DNA of 64,000 bases from Zoogloea sp. (GCA_016703645.1 JADJBR010000007.1:1882501-1946500); one strand, 5' to 3'; shown: positions 34,085 to 45,781, counted from the stretch's first letter. The notes: generated by a model not told the origin, from the sequence alone. A program made the numbers and translations.

Positions 34085-34609
34085 ATGCCAACCATCGGAC
34101 TTTCCCTCGTCATGCCCACTCCATTTGGGAAACTGGGCATCCGCGTTTCGGACGAGTTTATCCACGACATCGTATTTCTCCCCGCCGAGCATCCGCTCAG
34201 CGGGCCGGACCATGCCCTTGCGGAAATAGCCGGGCGGCAGATCCAGCGCTATCTGGCCGATCCCGATGCCCCCTTCGATTTGCCGCTCGCCTTGCGGGGC
34301 ACCCGATTCCGCCGTCGCATCTGGGCCGCCATCGGCCTTATTCCGCGCGGGCGCACCCTCACCTACGGGGAGCTTGCGAGAAATGTGGAAAGCGTTCCCC
34401 GCGCGGTCGGCCAGGCCTGTGGCGACAATCCGTTTCCATTGGTCATCCCCTGCCATCGAGTCGTTGCCCGGCACGGCCCCGGCGGTTTCGCCCACGAAAG
34501 GGGCGGCTACCTGCTCAGCGCAAAGCACTGGCTATTGCGGCATGAAGACGCCCACCCCTCCGGCAATCAAGCGCCTCTGCCAGGGCTCTTCCAAGTTCAG
34601 GACGACTGA
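34085..34609 (+). CDS. ogt: Methylated-DNA--protein-cysteine methyltransferase
   Basis: A 174-residue suicide repair protein for O6-methylguanine. The active-site motif PCHRVV is at ~127, preceded by the helix-turn-helix and arginine finger region (TYGELA, PRAVGQACGDNP). The start is uncertain: ATGs at 34052 and 34112 are also in frame and none has a strong Shine-Dalgarno. Confidence 0.88.
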   Translation: MPTIGLSLVMPTPFGKLGIRVSDEFIHDIVFLPAEHPLSGPDHALAEIAGRQIQRYLADPDAPFDLPLALRGTRFRRRIWAAIGLIPRGRTLTYGELARNVESVPRAVGQACGDNPFPLVIPCHRVVARHGPGGFAHERGGYLLSAKHWLLRHEDAHPSGNQAPLPGLFQVQDD

Positions 34610-34657
34610 GAGCAACGCGTCCGATTGCGGCCTATTCCCCCTCCTGCCACTACTGCC

Positions 34658-35149
34658 ATGTCACGCCCAGACCAGACTGCACCTGAAACCCAGGCCACCC
34701 GTTTCCTCCGTCAGCATCACACGGCCTTTTCCACGCATCTATACGCCTATGAAGAGCACGGCGGCACAAAGGTCTCGGCCCGCGAATTGAATGTCCCGGA
34801 GCACTCCGTCGTGAAAACCCTGGTGATGGAGGACGAATCCCGCCAGGCCTTGATCGTATTGATGCACGGCGACAGAAAGGTATCGACCAAGGAACTCGCC
34901 AGGCAGATCGGGCGCAAGCACATCAGCCCCTGCGATCCCGCCACAGCCCAGCGCCACACCGGTTATCAGGTCGGCGGGACATCGCCCTTCGGGACACGCA
35001 AGGCTCTCCCCGTATTCATGGAAAGGAGCATCCTCGATCTGTCACTCATATACATCAATGGCGGAAAACGAGGATTTCTTGTCGGGGTTCACCCTCATGA
35101 CATCCTCCAGAACCTTAAGCCAGGCCTGGTGACGGTAGCCCTGGAATGA
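34658..35149 (+). CDS. ybaK: Cys-tRNA(Pro)/Cys-tRNA deacylase YbaK-like
   Basis: A 163-residue YbaK/ProX editing-domain protein that hydrolyses mischarged Cys-tRNA(Pro). Family motifs KTLVMED, KVSTKELARQIG and the Gly-rich VGGTSPFGTRK are present. It follows ogt by 48 nt on the same strand. Confidence 0.9.
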   Translation: MSRPDQTAPETQATRFLRQHHTAFSTHLYAYEEHGGTKVSARELNVPEHSVVKTLVMEDESRQALIVLMHGDRKVSTKELARQIGRKHISPCDPATAQRHTGYQVGGTSPFGTRKALPVFMERSILDLSLIYINGGKRGFLVGVHPHDILQNLKPGLVTVALE

Positions 35150-35290
35150 ATTGGAACGAAAAACACTTTCCAAATCTTCGGTCTATAGTGGCAGAATAAA
35201 TGGCGAAATTAAGGCCGAACCAATCCGGCCGATTTCACGGCATGACCAACACAATCTCTGCCGCCACTACACACCCAAGGAAACAGCACC

Positions 35291-35671
35291 ATGGAACTCT
35301 CCACCCTCTCCCTCTCCGAATTGCGGAAACTTCAATCCAAGGTCGAAACTGAAATCCGCCGTCGCTCGGACACGGCCAAGAAGGATTTGCTGAAGCGGAT
35401 GCAGAAGCTCGCTGCCGAGCACGGCATGAGCCTCAATGAAGTGATTGGACAGGAAACTGCCGAAAAGCCCGCTTCCGCTCCGCGCAAGATTACAGTCAAG
35501 CCCGCCGCAAAAAAGGCGGCCAAGCCGGCTTCGGTGATCAAGTTCCGTCACCCGGAAAACACCGCCATCGGCTGGACCGGCCACGGCCGCAAACCTCAAT
35601 GGGTCATTGACTGGCTGGCTGCCGGCAAGCCCCTGGACGCGCTGCGTGCCGACGCTGCCACCGCGGCCTGA
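35291..35671 (+). CDS. H-NS-family nucleoid protein
   Basis: A 126-residue protein with an N-terminal coiled-coil oligomerisation region (~1-50) and a C-terminal DNA-binding motif (FRHPENTAIGWTGHGRKPQWV), separated by a Lys/Ala-rich linker. It is of the betaproteobacterial BpH3/Bv3F type and silences AT-rich, often acquired, DNA. AAGGAA precedes the ATG. Confidence 0.92.
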   Translation: MELSTLSLSELRKLQSKVETEIRRRSDTAKKDLLKRMQKLAAEHGMSLNEVIGQETAEKPASAPRKITVKPAAKKAAKPASVIKFRHPENTAIGWTGHGRKPQWVIDWLAAGKPLDALRADAATAA

Positions 35672-35697
35672 GAACGCGCCGCTGCAGGCCTGCCAAT

Positions 35698-36093
35698 TCA
35701 GCGAGGCAGACCTGCAGTGGGTGCATGTTCGGGTGGCTCGGCACCATCTCGCCCCCGCTCAATGAATACACCCACCCGCCGGACGTCCTTCATCACACCG
35801 ATTTTGGCAATGGCAAGCTTCACCCAGGGCGCGCGGAATTCTTCAAAGAGCAATCTGACGATGAATTCGCCGAGCGTTTCAATCAGATTGAACTGACGCT
35901 TACCCAGTTCTTCCCGAATGCGCTCAATGACCTTCGCATAGTCAATCGTATCCGCGATATCGTCATGTTCGGCAGCCGCATCGGGCACACCAAAGGTCAG
36001 ATTCAACTCCAGCGTCTGCTCGGTAACCCGCTCCCGCGGATATATGCCCACTCGGGACTTGACCCGCAGTGCTTCAATAAAAATGAAATCCAT
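35698..36093 (-). CDS. folB: Dihydroneopterin aldolase
   Basis: A 131-residue folate-pathway enzyme with motifs GIYPRERVTEQ, DTIDYAKV and the glutamate of LIETLGEFI. It converges with the H-NS gene and is divergent from plsY with a 52-nt gap. Confidence 0.93.
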   Translation of the reverse strand: MDFIFIEALRVKSRVGIYPRERVTEQTLELNLTFGVPDAAAEHDDIADTIDYAKVIERIREELGKRQFNLIETLGEFIVRLLFEEFRAPWVKLAIAKIGVMKDVRRVGVFIERGRDGAEPPEHAPTAGLPR

Positions 36094-36145
36094 CGTCCGT
36101 CCCGGCTAAAATCGCGCCCATTCTAGCTCGCGCCACCATAAAAGC

Positions 36146-36757
36146 ATGCAACTTGCGCTCCTGCTCGCCGCCGCCTATCTGATTGGCTCCATTCCCTTTG
36201 CCGTCGTCGTCAGCCGGCTCTTCGGCATGGCCGATCCACGCACTTACGGCTCGGGCAACCCCGGTGCCACCAATGTACTGCGCAGCGGCAACAAACTTGC
36301 AGCCATCCTCACCCTCGTTGGCGACGGCCTCAAAGGCTGGCTGGCCGTCTTCCTCGCAGAGCAGATTGCCCCGGCGGCAGGCCTCGGCCAGATTGCCGTT
36401 CCCGCCGCCGCCCTGGCAGCCTTTCTTGGCCATCTCTTTCCGGTGTTTCTCGGCTTTCGCGGCGGCAAGGGCGTTGCGACAGCCGCAGGCGTTCTCTTCG
36501 GCGCCAGTGGATGGCTCGGGCTCGCCACCATGGGGGTCTGGCTCGGCATCGCGTTCGCCACCCGCTACTCATCCCTGGCCGCCCTCTGCGCGGCCCTGGC
36601 AGCCCCCGGCCTGGCGTTCCTGCTCGGGCTCGCTCCGTACTGGGTGCTGTCATCCAGCATCATGTCGCTGCTGCTGATCTGGCGTCACAAGGACAACATC
36701 AAGCGCCTGCTTGCCGGCCAGGAGAGCCGGATCGGCGGCAAGAAAACGGGAGCCTGA
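36146..36757 (+). CDS. plsY: Glycerol-3-phosphate acyltransferase PlsY
   Basis: A 203-residue integral membrane enzyme making lysophosphatidate from acyl-phosphate. The motifs YLIGSIPFA, GSGNPGATNVLR and GFRGGKGVATAAG are diagnostic. It converges with tsaD across 8 nt. Confidence 0.97.
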   Translation: MQLALLLAAAYLIGSIPFAVVVSRLFGMADPRTYGSGNPGATNVLRSGNKLAAILTLVGDGLKGWLAVFLAEQIAPAAGLGQIAVPAAALAAFLGHLFPVFLGFRGGKGVATAAGVLFGASGWLGLATMGVWLGIAFATRYSSLAALCAALAAPGLAFLLGLAPYWVLSSSIMSLLLIWRHKDNIKRLLAGQESRIGGKKTGA

Positions 36758-36765
36758 AAGGGCTT

Positions 36766-37803
36766 TCAGACGGCAGGCGGTCGAGGCGCCGCGATATCCA
36801 TCAGGCTCCAGCGCGGCCGCACCGCAAACTTGCCACCCCCCTCCCCTCCCCGCTCGCCCGCCATGAAACGCAGGGCACCGGCAAACGCAATCATGGCGCC
36901 ATTGTCGGTGCAGAGTTCCATCTCGGGGTAGAAGACCTTCGCCCTGCGCCGAGCGGCCGCCTCATCAAGGGCTGCACGGAGTGCCAGATTGGCTCCGACC
37001 CCACCGGCCACCACCAACTGCCGAAGGCCGGTGTGCCGGAGCGCTGCCATGGACTTGGCCACCAGCACTTCCACCGCAGCCGCCTGGAACTCGGCAGCCA
37101 GATCAGCCTTGTCCGTTTCGCCGAAGCCTTCCGCCCCGGCCGTCGTCAGTACGGCCGTCTTGAGCCCACTGAAACTGAAGTCGAAATCCTTGCTATGCAG
37201 CATCGGCCGCGGCAACTTGAAGCGCCCGGGCGTGCCGCTCAGCGCGAGCCGGGCCAGGGCCGGGCCGCCGGGATAGGGCAGGCCGATCAACTTGGCGGTC
37301 TTGTCAAAGGCCTCGCCGGCCGCGTCATCCACGGTCTCTCCGAGCAGGGCGTAATCGCCAACCCCGGCAACATGCATCAACTGGGTATGCCCGCCCGAGA
37401 CCAGCAGGGCCACGAAAGGGAATGCAGGCGGGGTGGCCGACAGCAGCGGCGACAGCAGATGCCCTTCCAGATGATGCACCGGCAGGGCGGGCACCCCCAG
37501 GGCCACGCCAAGCGCCTCGGCCACGCTCGAGCCGACAAGAAGGGCACCCGCCAAACCAGGGCCCGCCGTATAGGCGATGCCCTCGATATCGGTCACGGCC
37601 ATCCCGATGGCCTCAAGCACCTCTGCCAGCAGCAAGGGCAGACGGCGGATGTGGTCACGGGAGGCCAGCTCAGGCACCACCCCCCCGTAGGCTGCATGGA
37701 GGTCGATCTGGGAATGCAGGCGATGCCCGAGCAGGCCCCGCTCCGTATCGTAGATGGCGACCCCCGTCTCATCACAGGAGGATTCAATACCCAGAACGCG
37801 CAT
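36766..37803 (-). CDS. tsaD: tRNA N6-threonylcarbamoyladenosine synthase TsaD
   Basis: A 345-residue ASKHA ATPase for the universal t6A37 modification. [19 protein letters not shown] starts the protein; the metal ligands are in HHLEGH and the C-terminal CTDNGAMIA region. Divergent from rpsU, an arrangement conserved in proteobacteria. Confidence 0.98.
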   Translation of the reverse strand: MRVLGIESSCDETGVAIYDTERGLLGHRLHSQIDLHAAYGGVVPELASRDHIRRLPLLLAEVLEAIGMAVTDIEGIAYTAGPGLAGALLVGSSVAEALGVALGVPALPVHHLEGHLLSPLLSATPPAFPFVALLVSGGHTQLMHVAGVGDYALLGETVDDAAGEAFDKTAKLIGLPYPGGPALARLALSGTPGRFKLPRPMLHSKDFDFSFSGLKTAVLTTAGAEGFGETDKADLAAEFQAAAVEVLVAKSMAALRHTGLRQLVVAGGVGANLALRAALDEAAARRRAKVFYPEMELCTDNGAMIAFAGALRFMAGERGGEGGGKFAVRPRWSLMDIAAPRPPAV

Positions 37804-37864
37804 GGCACTTCCGCAGAAAAATCAGCATTTTACCTTGGTGCTGCCAACAAAGCGAAAAGTGGAC

Positions 37865-37893
37865 TTGGTAGACCCGGGCGACTTGGTTATACT
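37865..37893 (+). promoter_or_regulatory. Sigma-70 promoter of the rpsU-dnaG-rpoD operon
   Basis: TTGGTA (37865-37870), exactly 17-bp spacer, TATACT (37888-37893): 4/6 and 5/6 matches to consensus, 40 nt before the rpsU ATG. Confidence 0.75.
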
Positions 37894-37933
37894 CGTCGTT
37901 TTTCCGTCCAAAGAATTTTCGAGGAAGCACGCA

Positions 37934-38146
37934 ATGCCGGGTATTCGCGTCAAAGAAAACGAGCCGTTTGAAGTTGCCATCCGCCGCTTCAAGCGCACCA
38001 TTGAAAAAGTGGGCCTGCTGCCCGAGCTTCGCTCCCGCGAGTTCTACGAGAAGCCCACTGCCGAGCGCAAGCGCAAGCTCGCCGCCGCAGTGAAGCGTCA
38101 TCACAAGCGCCTGCGCAGCCAGACCCTGCCCCCGAAGATGTACTAA
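37934..38146 (+). CDS. rpsU: 30S ribosomal protein S21
   Basis: A 70-residue basic protein, [20 protein letters not shown] at the start and a Lys/Arg-rich end, full length for S21. First gene of the macromolecular synthesis operon. GAGGAAG stands before the ATG. Confidence 0.98.
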   Translation: MPGIRVKENEPFEVAIRRFKRTIEKVGLLPELRSREFYEKPTAERKRKLAAAVKRHHKRLRSQTLPPKMY

Positions 38147-38173
38147 GCGACACCCCAGTACACGCTTCCCGAC

Positions 38174-38212
38174 CGCCACGCGATACGCGCTATTTTGCGC
38201 GAGCGCGTGGCG
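38174..38212 (+). terminator. Intercistronic hairpin after rpsU
   Basis: Outer arms CGCCACGCG (38174-38182) and CGCGTGGCG (38204-38212) with an inner CGCGC/GCGCG stem, followed by a T-rich stretch. It lies where E. coli has its rpsU-dnaG partial terminator, which would let S21 be made in excess of DnaG and RpoD. Confidence 0.65.
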
Positions 38213-38278
38213 TTTGTGCTTTTCCGTCGCACCCTGCAAGCCCGACGACGCCAACCCCATCGCCAAGGAACTCCGTCC

Positions 38279-38725
38279 ATGTCACTCAAGGTTCAAATCT
38301 CCGACGACATGAAGGCTGCCATGCGCGCCAAGGACAGCGCACGCCTGTCCGCCCTGCGCCTGCTGCTGGCAGCCATCAAACAGCGCGAGGTGGATGACCG
38401 GATCGAACTGGACGACGCCGCAGTCGTCGCCGTGGTAGACAAAATGCTCAAGCAGCGCCGGGACTCCGTCGCCCAGTACGAGGCCGCCCAGCGCTTCGAC
38501 CTGGCCAGCGCCGAGCGCTTCGAGATCGATGTACTGACTGCCTACAAGCCTGCCGGCCTGAGTACCGAACAGATCACCATCATCATCGACACGGCTGTCG
38601 CCACCACAGGTGCCAGCACCCCGGCCGACATGGGCAAGCTGATGGCGGCGATCAAGCCCCAGCTCGCCGGCAAGGCCGACATGACTGAGGTTTCCAGACT
38701 GGTCAAATCACGGCTCGGCAACTAG
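38279..38725 (+). CDS. GatB/YqeY-domain protein
   Basis: A 148-residue YqeY-family protein (SLKVQISDDMKAAMRAKDSARL, ending VSRLVKSRL), related to the tRNA-binding tail of GatB. Its function is unproven, but its position between rpsU and dnaG is conserved. AAGGAA precedes the ATG at 38279. Confidence 0.92.
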   Translation: MSLKVQISDDMKAAMRAKDSARLSALRLLLAAIKQREVDDRIELDDAAVVAVVDKMLKQRRDSVAQYEAAQRFDLASAERFEIDVLTAYKPAGLSTEQITIIIDTAVATTGASTPADMGKLMAAIKPQLAGKADMTEVSRLVKSRLGN

Positions 38726-38765
38726 GATTCATGGGGATGGCGCCCCTGCGCGCCGCCCGGACATC

Positions 38766-40604
38766 ATGATTCCGCAATCCTTCATCCAGGATCTTCTCGC
38801 CCGCGTCGATATCGTCGAGGTCATCGAACGCTACCTGCCGCTCAAGAAGGGTGGGGCAAACTATTTTGCCTGCTGCCCCTTTCACGGCGAGAAGTCCGCA
38901 TCGTTCTCGGTGAGCCCCACCAAGCAGTTCTATCACTGCTTCGGCTGCGGGGTGCACGGCAGCGCGATCAGCTTCCTGATGGAATACAACGGCCTTGGTT
39001 TCATCGACGCAGTGAAGGAGCTTGCCAGCACGGTGGGCATGGAAGTCCCGGAAGACGACTTCACCCCCAATCGCGACCGGGCCCGGGAGCAATCCCTCAC
39101 CGAAATCATGGCCCAGGCGGCCCGCTTCTATAAGGAACAGCTCAAGCGCAGCCCGGTGGCCATCGATTATCTCAAGGGCCGCGGCCTGACCGGCGAAGTC
39201 GCCGCCCGCTACGGCCTGGGCTACGCTCCGGAAGGCTGGCAGGCCCTGCAGGCCGCCTTTGCCGATTACAACGCCGCCCAGCTACTCGAATGCGGCCTGG
39301 TGCTCGAGAACGAACAGAACCGCCGCTACGACCGCTTTCGTGACCGCATCATGTTTCCCATCCAGGACCAGCGCGGCAATGTCATCGGTTTTGGCGGCCG
39401 GGTGCTGGGCAAGGGCGAACCCAAATACCTGAACTCCCCCGAGACACCGATCTTCGAGAAGGGGCGCGAACTCTACGGCCTGGTCCAGGCACGCCAGGCG
39501 GTGCGTGAGCAGGAATGCGTGCTCGTCGTCGAAGGCTACATGGATGTGGTCGGCCTTGCCCAGTTCGGGGTAGGCAATGCGGTCGCGACCCTTGGCACGG
39601 CCGCCACGCCCCACCACATCCAGAAGCTCCTGCGCCTCACCGATCGGGTCGTGTTCTGCTTTGACGGTGATGCAGCCGGCCGCCGCGCCGCCGGCCGTGC
39701 CCTGGAAGTGAGCCTCGAACACCTGGCCGACAACAAGACCCTCAGCTTCCTCTTCCTGCCTGAAGAGCACGACCCGGACAGTTTCGTCCGCGCCGAAGGC
39801 CCCGACGCCTTCCGCGCCGCCATGACCCGCGCCCAGCCCCTGGCCGACTTCCTGCTGGCCGAACTCCGCAAGGACATCGACCTGGGCACGGCCGAAGGCT
39901 GCGCCCGGCTGATCCACGAAGCCAAACCCCCGGTCACCCGCATCGCCGCCCCGCTGCTACGCCTGCAGGTCATCAAGATGCTCGCGGAAGCCGCCGGCTT
40001 CACCCAGGCGGAAGTCGAGCAGGCCTTCGGCCTGAAACCCGCCAGCACAGCCCGGCGCTTCGATCCGCCAGCTTCGGAAGGCGACTTCACCGGATCCGAC
40101 GGGCGCTTTCGCGGACGTCGCAATTTCGGCAGGGATCTCCCCCGTCTCACGCCCCGACAGGCGCCGTCAAATCCGGTCGAGACCCTGCTCAAACTCGTGA
40201 TCCAGCACCCCGTATGGACGGCCCGCCTGCCCATCGACCTGCTCCCCCACGACACCCCGGAGGGCCTGGCCCTGATTGCCATGACCGACGCCATGAGCGT
40301 TGGCGAACTGCCCACCCACGGGGTCGGAGCACTGCTTGAACATTACCGCGACACCCCCCACGCGCCGGTGCTTGCGAGAATTTCCGGCCAACTGGCCGAT
40401 GCTCCCCTTGACGAAGCAATGCTGGAACCCCAGTTCAACGACACGCTCTACAAACTTGAGTCCGTGCTGGTGGAGAAGGAAATCACAGCCCTGAATACCC
40501 GAGCCCGTGAGAGCGGGCTTGAACCCACAGCACGGAGAAGACTTGCAGAACTGTTGTCGCTAAAAGAGAAGCTCAAAACCCGAGCCAAAGCATCGGATTC
40601 GTAA
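38766..40604 (+). CDS. dnaG: DNA primase
   Basis: A 612-residue primase. The N-terminal CHC2 zinc motif is C-P-F-H...HCFGCG near residues 38-65; TOPRIM shows [11 protein letters not shown] and [10 protein letters not shown]; the C-terminal ~150 residues bind DnaB helicase. Complete. Confidence 0.98.
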   Translation: MIPQSFIQDLLARVDIVEVIERYLPLKKGGANYFACCPFHGEKSASFSVSPTKQFYHCFGCGVHGSAISFLMEYNGLGFIDAVKELASTVGMEVPEDDFTPNRDRAREQSLTEIMAQAARFYKEQLKRSPVAIDYLKGRGLTGEVAARYGLGYAPEGWQALQAAFADYNAAQLLECGLVLENEQNRRYDRFRDRIMFPIQDQRGNVIGFGGRVLGKGEPKYLNSPETPIFEKGRELYGLVQARQAVREQECVLVVEGYMDVVGLAQFGVGNAVATLGTAATPHHIQKLLRLTDRVVFCFDGDAAGRRAAGRALEVSLEHLADNKTLSFLFLPEEHDPDSFVRAEGPDAFRAAMTRAQPLADFLLAELRKDIDLGTAEGCARLIHEAKPPVTRIAAPLLRLQVIKMLAEAAGFTQAEVEQAFGLKPASTARRFDPPASEGDFTGSDGRFRGRRNFGRDLPRLTPRQAPSNPVETLLKLVIQHPVWTARLPIDLLPHDTPEGLALIAMTDAMSVGELPTHGVGALLEHYRDTPHAPVLARISGQLADAPLDEAMLEPQFNDTLYKLESVLVEKEITALNTRARESGLEPTARRRLAELLSLKEKLKTRAKASDS

Positions 40605-40610
40605 TATAAT
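40605..40610 (+). promoter_or_regulatory. Candidate -10 box of an internal rpoD promoter
   Basis: A perfect TATAAT overlaps the end of dnaG and lies ~120 nt before rpoD, a gap that often holds the heat-inducible or secondary rpoD promoter. No convincing -35 was seen. Confidence 0.35.
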
Positions 40611-40728
40611 TTTCGGTTTCGCGAAATTCGCCTGCCGAGACTTGGTGTGCGTAGCAATACGAACCACCCAGCGAACACGCCGGAACAAGTCACACACCAA
40701 CAACTCGGACGACCAATCGAGGACAGTC

Positions 40729-42687
<1,959 letters not shown>

Positions 42688-42693
42688 CCTCAC

Positions 42694-42721
42694 GGGCCGT
42701 CCCACCATGGTGGGGCGGCCC
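42694..42721 (+). terminator. Hairpin between rpoD and tRNA
   Basis: GGGCCG-T-CCCACCA pairs with TGGTGGG-G-CGGCCC, a 13-pair stem with one mismatch and almost no loop, 6 nt after the rpoD stop. It is followed by a weak T-containing stretch; possible terminator or RNA processing site. Confidence 0.5.
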
Positions 42722-42737
42722 GCTGCGTTCCCCTTTC

Positions 42738-42814
42738 GGGCCCATAGCTCAGTTGGTTAGAGCAGGCGACTCATAATCGCTTGGTCGGGGGTTCAAATCC
42801 TGCTGGGCCCACCA
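42738..42814 (+). tRNA. tRNA-Ile2 (anticodon CAT, lysidine-modified) with a weak T-stem
   Basis: A 77-nt tRNA with encoded CCA. Acceptor GGGCCCA pairs with TGGGCCC. The anticodon arm GGCGA-CTCATAA-TCGCT and the neighbouring AGCAG and TTGGTC are the same as in E. coli ileX, so this is the AUA-reading tRNA-Ile2 rather than a Met tRNA. T-arm: GGGGG-TTCAAAT-CCTGC gives G-C, G/G mismatch, G-T wobble, G-C, G-C, one true mismatch where GCAGG would be expected. Confidence 0.88.
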
Positions 42815-42822
42815 AAAGCATC

Positions 42823-42863
42823 AAGCACTCAGGCCAGCCTCACAAGGGCTGGCCCGAGTGCTT
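42823..42863 (+). terminator. Terminator after the tRNA
   Basis: Long stem: AAGCACTC (42823-42830) with GAGTGCTT (42855-42862) and inner GGCCAGCC with GGCTGGCC. The T run is short. Placed at the end of the rpoD-tRNA unit and facing the leftward gene at 42912. Confidence 0.65.
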
Positions 42864-42911
42864 TGCAGATCGGCGTGTCGCAGCCTTTCTCCGGAGCAAG
42901 CCCCGCCGTCT

Positions 42912-44822
42912 TCAAAAATAAACCAGCAAGCCCACCGAGAATTCACGGACTCCGCCCGAGCCCTGCCAATCAGCGCGTAGTGCCAGATCGCGCTTCAGGG
43001 TGTATTGCTGGGCCAATGCCCAGCGCGTCTCTTCCGAGCGCTCGCCCCATCGATAGGCTGTCCGGGTGACGCGCGCGGAGAGCTTCCAGCCCACACCCGG
43101 CTCGGCAATCAGACCGGCGCTGACACCCGGGCCGGTACGCCCTGGCTGATCGGCCGCGTGTTCGGCCACCAGCCCCGGAAGCGCGAACCACAGGCCGCGC
43201 CACGGCCAGCGGGTTTCGGTGCTGAAGCCCGCCCACGCGTCGGCCCTGAACGCCAGGCAGTCGTTGCAGCCCGGCCGGGGGGAGGGCACCCATCCCGCAT
43301 GGGCCCGCCAGGCGGGGCGCGGCAGCAGGGGGTTGAATGGGGGGAGCGATTCGATGGAGATCAGGGTCAGCGCATTCAGGCGTGTATTTCCGGTTTCCGG
43401 CCGGTGCCGAACGGATGCACTGAGGAGCTCGATTCCAGCTTCGGGCGCATAACCCGCATCGGCTTCGAGCAGATCGTGGAAGCTCGCCCGTGCGTTGAAC
43501 TCGATGAAACCCTGGCCGCCCCGCTGCCCCAGGGCAAGGCCTGCACGATGGGAGGCATGCCCAAGCTCCGGACGGCCGGCGAAGGGCGCGATCTCGAAGC
43601 GGGATGCACGCTGACCGAGCGCACTGCGGGCGGAGAGCAGCCTGTGCACACCCTCATCCGGAGGCACGTCAGCCTCGCCCTGCCCGGCCATCATGCCGCC
43701 CCGCTGACGCAGATCCAGCGCCAGTTCAAGGAGCAAGGCCTGCCTCTCGGAAGGGAGCACCCGAAAGGCCTGCGCCTCCACATGCCCGACATCATCATGC
43801 AGGGCGCGAGCCTGCGCCCTTTCCGGGGCACTGAGCGCTGAGTAGCGCCGCCGGATTGCACTGCCCCGCGCAGGACGCGGCGTGACGGCGCCGACCAGCC
43901 CGGGCTCGCTGCTGAGCAGGCGCAGCACATCCGCCGGCGCCACCCACAGGACAAAGCGGCTGGACAGATCCCGTGACGGATCGGCCACTTCCAGCAAAGT
44001 CAGCAATTGCCAGGCGCAATTCTCGGTAAAGAAGAAGTAGTCGAAGCGAACCCCGCGCAACTCCCACAGATGGGCGATGAGCCGCGCCATCTGATCCGCG
44101 TTGAAGTTCAGCCGGTACTCCCAGATGTCACGATTCTCGATATCACTGTAATTGCGTACCAGGCGGTCGTAGGACTGCAGCTCGAAATAGCCGCTGAAGC
44201 CACCCGACACGCCCTTTATTCCGTACATCAGGCCCTTGCTGCCACGATCATCGGCCGCATAGCCGACGGCATAGGCAAGCAGAGGGGTGCTGCCGGACCC
44301 GCCGCGCCGATCGAGGCGCAGCAAGGTATGGCCGAAAAGTGATGCGGGATTGTTCAGGTAGGCGGAGGTGAAGACCAGCGTGGCCGCTTCCGCCTCCAGC
44401 TCGCCCTTCCAGCGCAAGTAGGCGGCACAGGGCCGGGCCGGCAAACGCCCGGAGTCAAAATCGAGCGCCTGGCGCAGCCATTCGTAGCGCGCCACGAAGG
44501 CGCACTGGGCCGGCTGCGGATCGGCCCCCACCGGGTCATCGGAAAAAAAGGCCGCCAGGGTCGCGGCCAGCTCGGCAGCCGGATCGGTCTTACCCCCCGG
44601 CGCGAGGAAGAAGCGCGGATCGTCCGCATCGCTCATCACCTCGCTGCCCGAACCGTTGCGGCGGTAATGCAGGAGGACGCGCCACTCCCGGTGATCGGCT
44701 AGACGCGACTCCGCCGCCCGGCGCTGCAGGTCGGCGAGATAGTCAACATCGGCCCGCGCTCCCGACATCCAGAGCAGCACACCGATGGCAAGCAACGCGC
44801 CGGCGCGCACCGCCGCCGGCAC
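42912..44822 (-). CDS. DUF4105/Lnb-type envelope protein with C-terminal barrel-like region
   Basis: A 636-residue exported protein. A signal peptide lies at ~1-24 (GVLLWMSGARA). Residues ~25-330 match DUF4105: ASLFGHTLLRLD (His), YFFFTENCAWQL (Asn-Cys). This family includes Lnb, the alternative lipoprotein N-acyltransferase, whose cysteine-based activity fits these residues. Residues ~380-636 have alternating strands ending in a terminal aromatic residue (VYF), like an outer-membrane beta domain. Whether it acylates lipoproteins here is inference. It is preceded by a DUF3015 gene with a 10-nt gap. Confidence 0.8.
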   Translation of the reverse strand: MPAAVRAGALLAIGVLLWMSGARADVDYLADLQRRAAESRLADHREWRVLLHYRRNGSGSEVMSDADDPRFFLAPGGKTDPAAELAATLAAFFSDDPVGADPQPAQCAFVARYEWLRQALDFDSGRLPARPCAAYLRWKGELEAEAATLVFTSAYLNNPASLFGHTLLRLDRRGGSGSTPLLAYAVGYAADDRGSKGLMYGIKGVSGGFSGYFELQSYDRLVRNYSDIENRDIWEYRLNFNADQMARLIAHLWELRGVRFDYFFFTENCAWQLLTLLEVADPSRDLSSRFVLWVAPADVLRLLSSEPGLVGAVTPRPARGSAIRRRYSALSAPERAQARALHDDVGHVEAQAFRVLPSERQALLLELALDLRQRGGMMAGQGEADVPPDEGVHRLLSARSALGQRASRFEIAPFAGRPELGHASHRAGLALGQRGGQGFIEFNARASFHDLLEADAGYAPEAGIELLSASVRHRPETGNTRLNALTLISIESLPPFNPLLPRPAWRAHAGWVPSPRPGCNDCLAFRADAWAGFSTETRWPWRGLWFALPGLVAEHAADQPGRTGPGVSAGLIAEPGVGWKLSARVTRTAYRWGERSEETRWALAQQYTLKRDLALRADWQGSGGVREFSVGLLVYF

Positions 44823-44832
44823 CCGGGCAGGC

Positions 44833-45234
44833 TCAGTTCAGCGCAACACGCTCGGCAAAGCGCGGGTCAGCACGCATTTCGCGATCAAGCGCTGCCAGCA
44901 TGTCGGCGGCGCGGGTCTGGGCGCTCGGAAAGAGCCGGGTGAAATTACCCTGTACGAAGGCAAAGAACGCCGGGCGCTGGGCTGTCTCGATCTGCATCAG
45001 GCTGGCCAACGAGGAAAGATACTCCCCCTGCCCGACACTGATGTCCCGCTTCAGGTGGTCCAGGTTGTTCTCGGTGAAACGGGCGATGCGCTGTTCGCGG
45101 CTCATCAGGGAAGCGCTCTTGGAATCACCGCCACTACTGCTGCTGTGGCTGCTGGAACTCGGATCGATGACCGTGCATGCGGCGGCACTGAGAGCAAGGA
45201 CGGAAAGGAGGGCGAGCTTGGACAAGGTCTTCAT
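44833..45234 (-). CDS. DUF3015-like small lipoprotein
   Basis: A 133-residue protein with an N-terminal lipoprotein-type signal (ALSAAAC), a Ser-rich linker and a helical body (EQRIARFTENNLDHLKRDI). DUF3015 genes are commonly paired with DUF4105 genes in proteobacteria. It is probably co-transcribed with the DUF4105 gene. Confidence 0.78.
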   Translation of the reverse strand: MKTLSKLALLSVLALSAAACTVIDPSSSSHSSSSGGDSKSASLMSREQRIARFTENNLDHLKRDISVGQGEYLSSLASLMQIETAQRPAFFAFVQGNFTRLFPSAQTRAADMLAALDREMRADPRFAERVALN

Positions 45235-45393
45235 GGTCGTTCGAGCAGGGAGTTGATGGGCCGGCGCAAAGTATCGCCGCCAACGCGAAACGGGTCAATG
45301 ACGGGCCGGTATTGGCGCGCACCCTGAAGCGGTCGGGGCTGCGAAGATACAATCCCCTGCCCGCCCCCGGGCACACCGCGCAGCAAGAGGCCC

Positions 45394-45708
45394 ATGAGAA
45401 CGAACCTGCAAGTCCCCTTTGCCGAGAAAGATGAGGCCAAGCGCCTGGGCGCCCGCTGGGATGCCACGAAGCGCGTCTGGTACGTGCAGAACATGACCGA
45501 TCCGGCCGCCTTCAAGCGCTGGCTGCCGGACCCCGAAAGCCCTGCACCGGGGCCCGGCGGAGTCACGGCAAGCAAGCCTGCCAGCACGGCCTCGACCGTC
45601 AGAAGAGGGTCGCGCTTCTTTGAACTCTCCTGTGACTGCCTGCCCTGGATCGGCTGCGCCACCTGCCAGCGGGAGGTGGAGGCCCGGGGCTGGCAAGCGC
45701 CAGCCTGA
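45394..45708 (+). CDS. DUF5710-domain protein
   Basis: A 104-residue protein. The N-terminal DUF5710 motif LQVPFAEKDEAKRLGARWDA is followed by RVWYV. The C-terminus carries four cysteines (CDC, CATC) that could bind metal. The domain is usually found fused to DNA-handling proteins; alone its role is unknown. Confidence 0.78.
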   Translation: MRTNLQVPFAEKDEAKRLGARWDATKRVWYVQNMTDPAAFKRWLPDPESPAPGPGGVTASKPASTASTVRRGSRFFELSCDCLPWIGCATCQREVEARGWQAPA

Positions 45709-45781
45709 TAAGGCCACCCGTTTTTATGGAATTCGGGTACGCGCATCTGTCATTTTCGTCAGATTTGTGTGAATTTCTTCC

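Noticed and set aside
42738-42814. tRNA-Met by its CAT anticodon
   Set aside because: The anticodon arm and surrounding bases match tRNA-Ile2 (ileX) rather than elongator or initiator Met tRNA.
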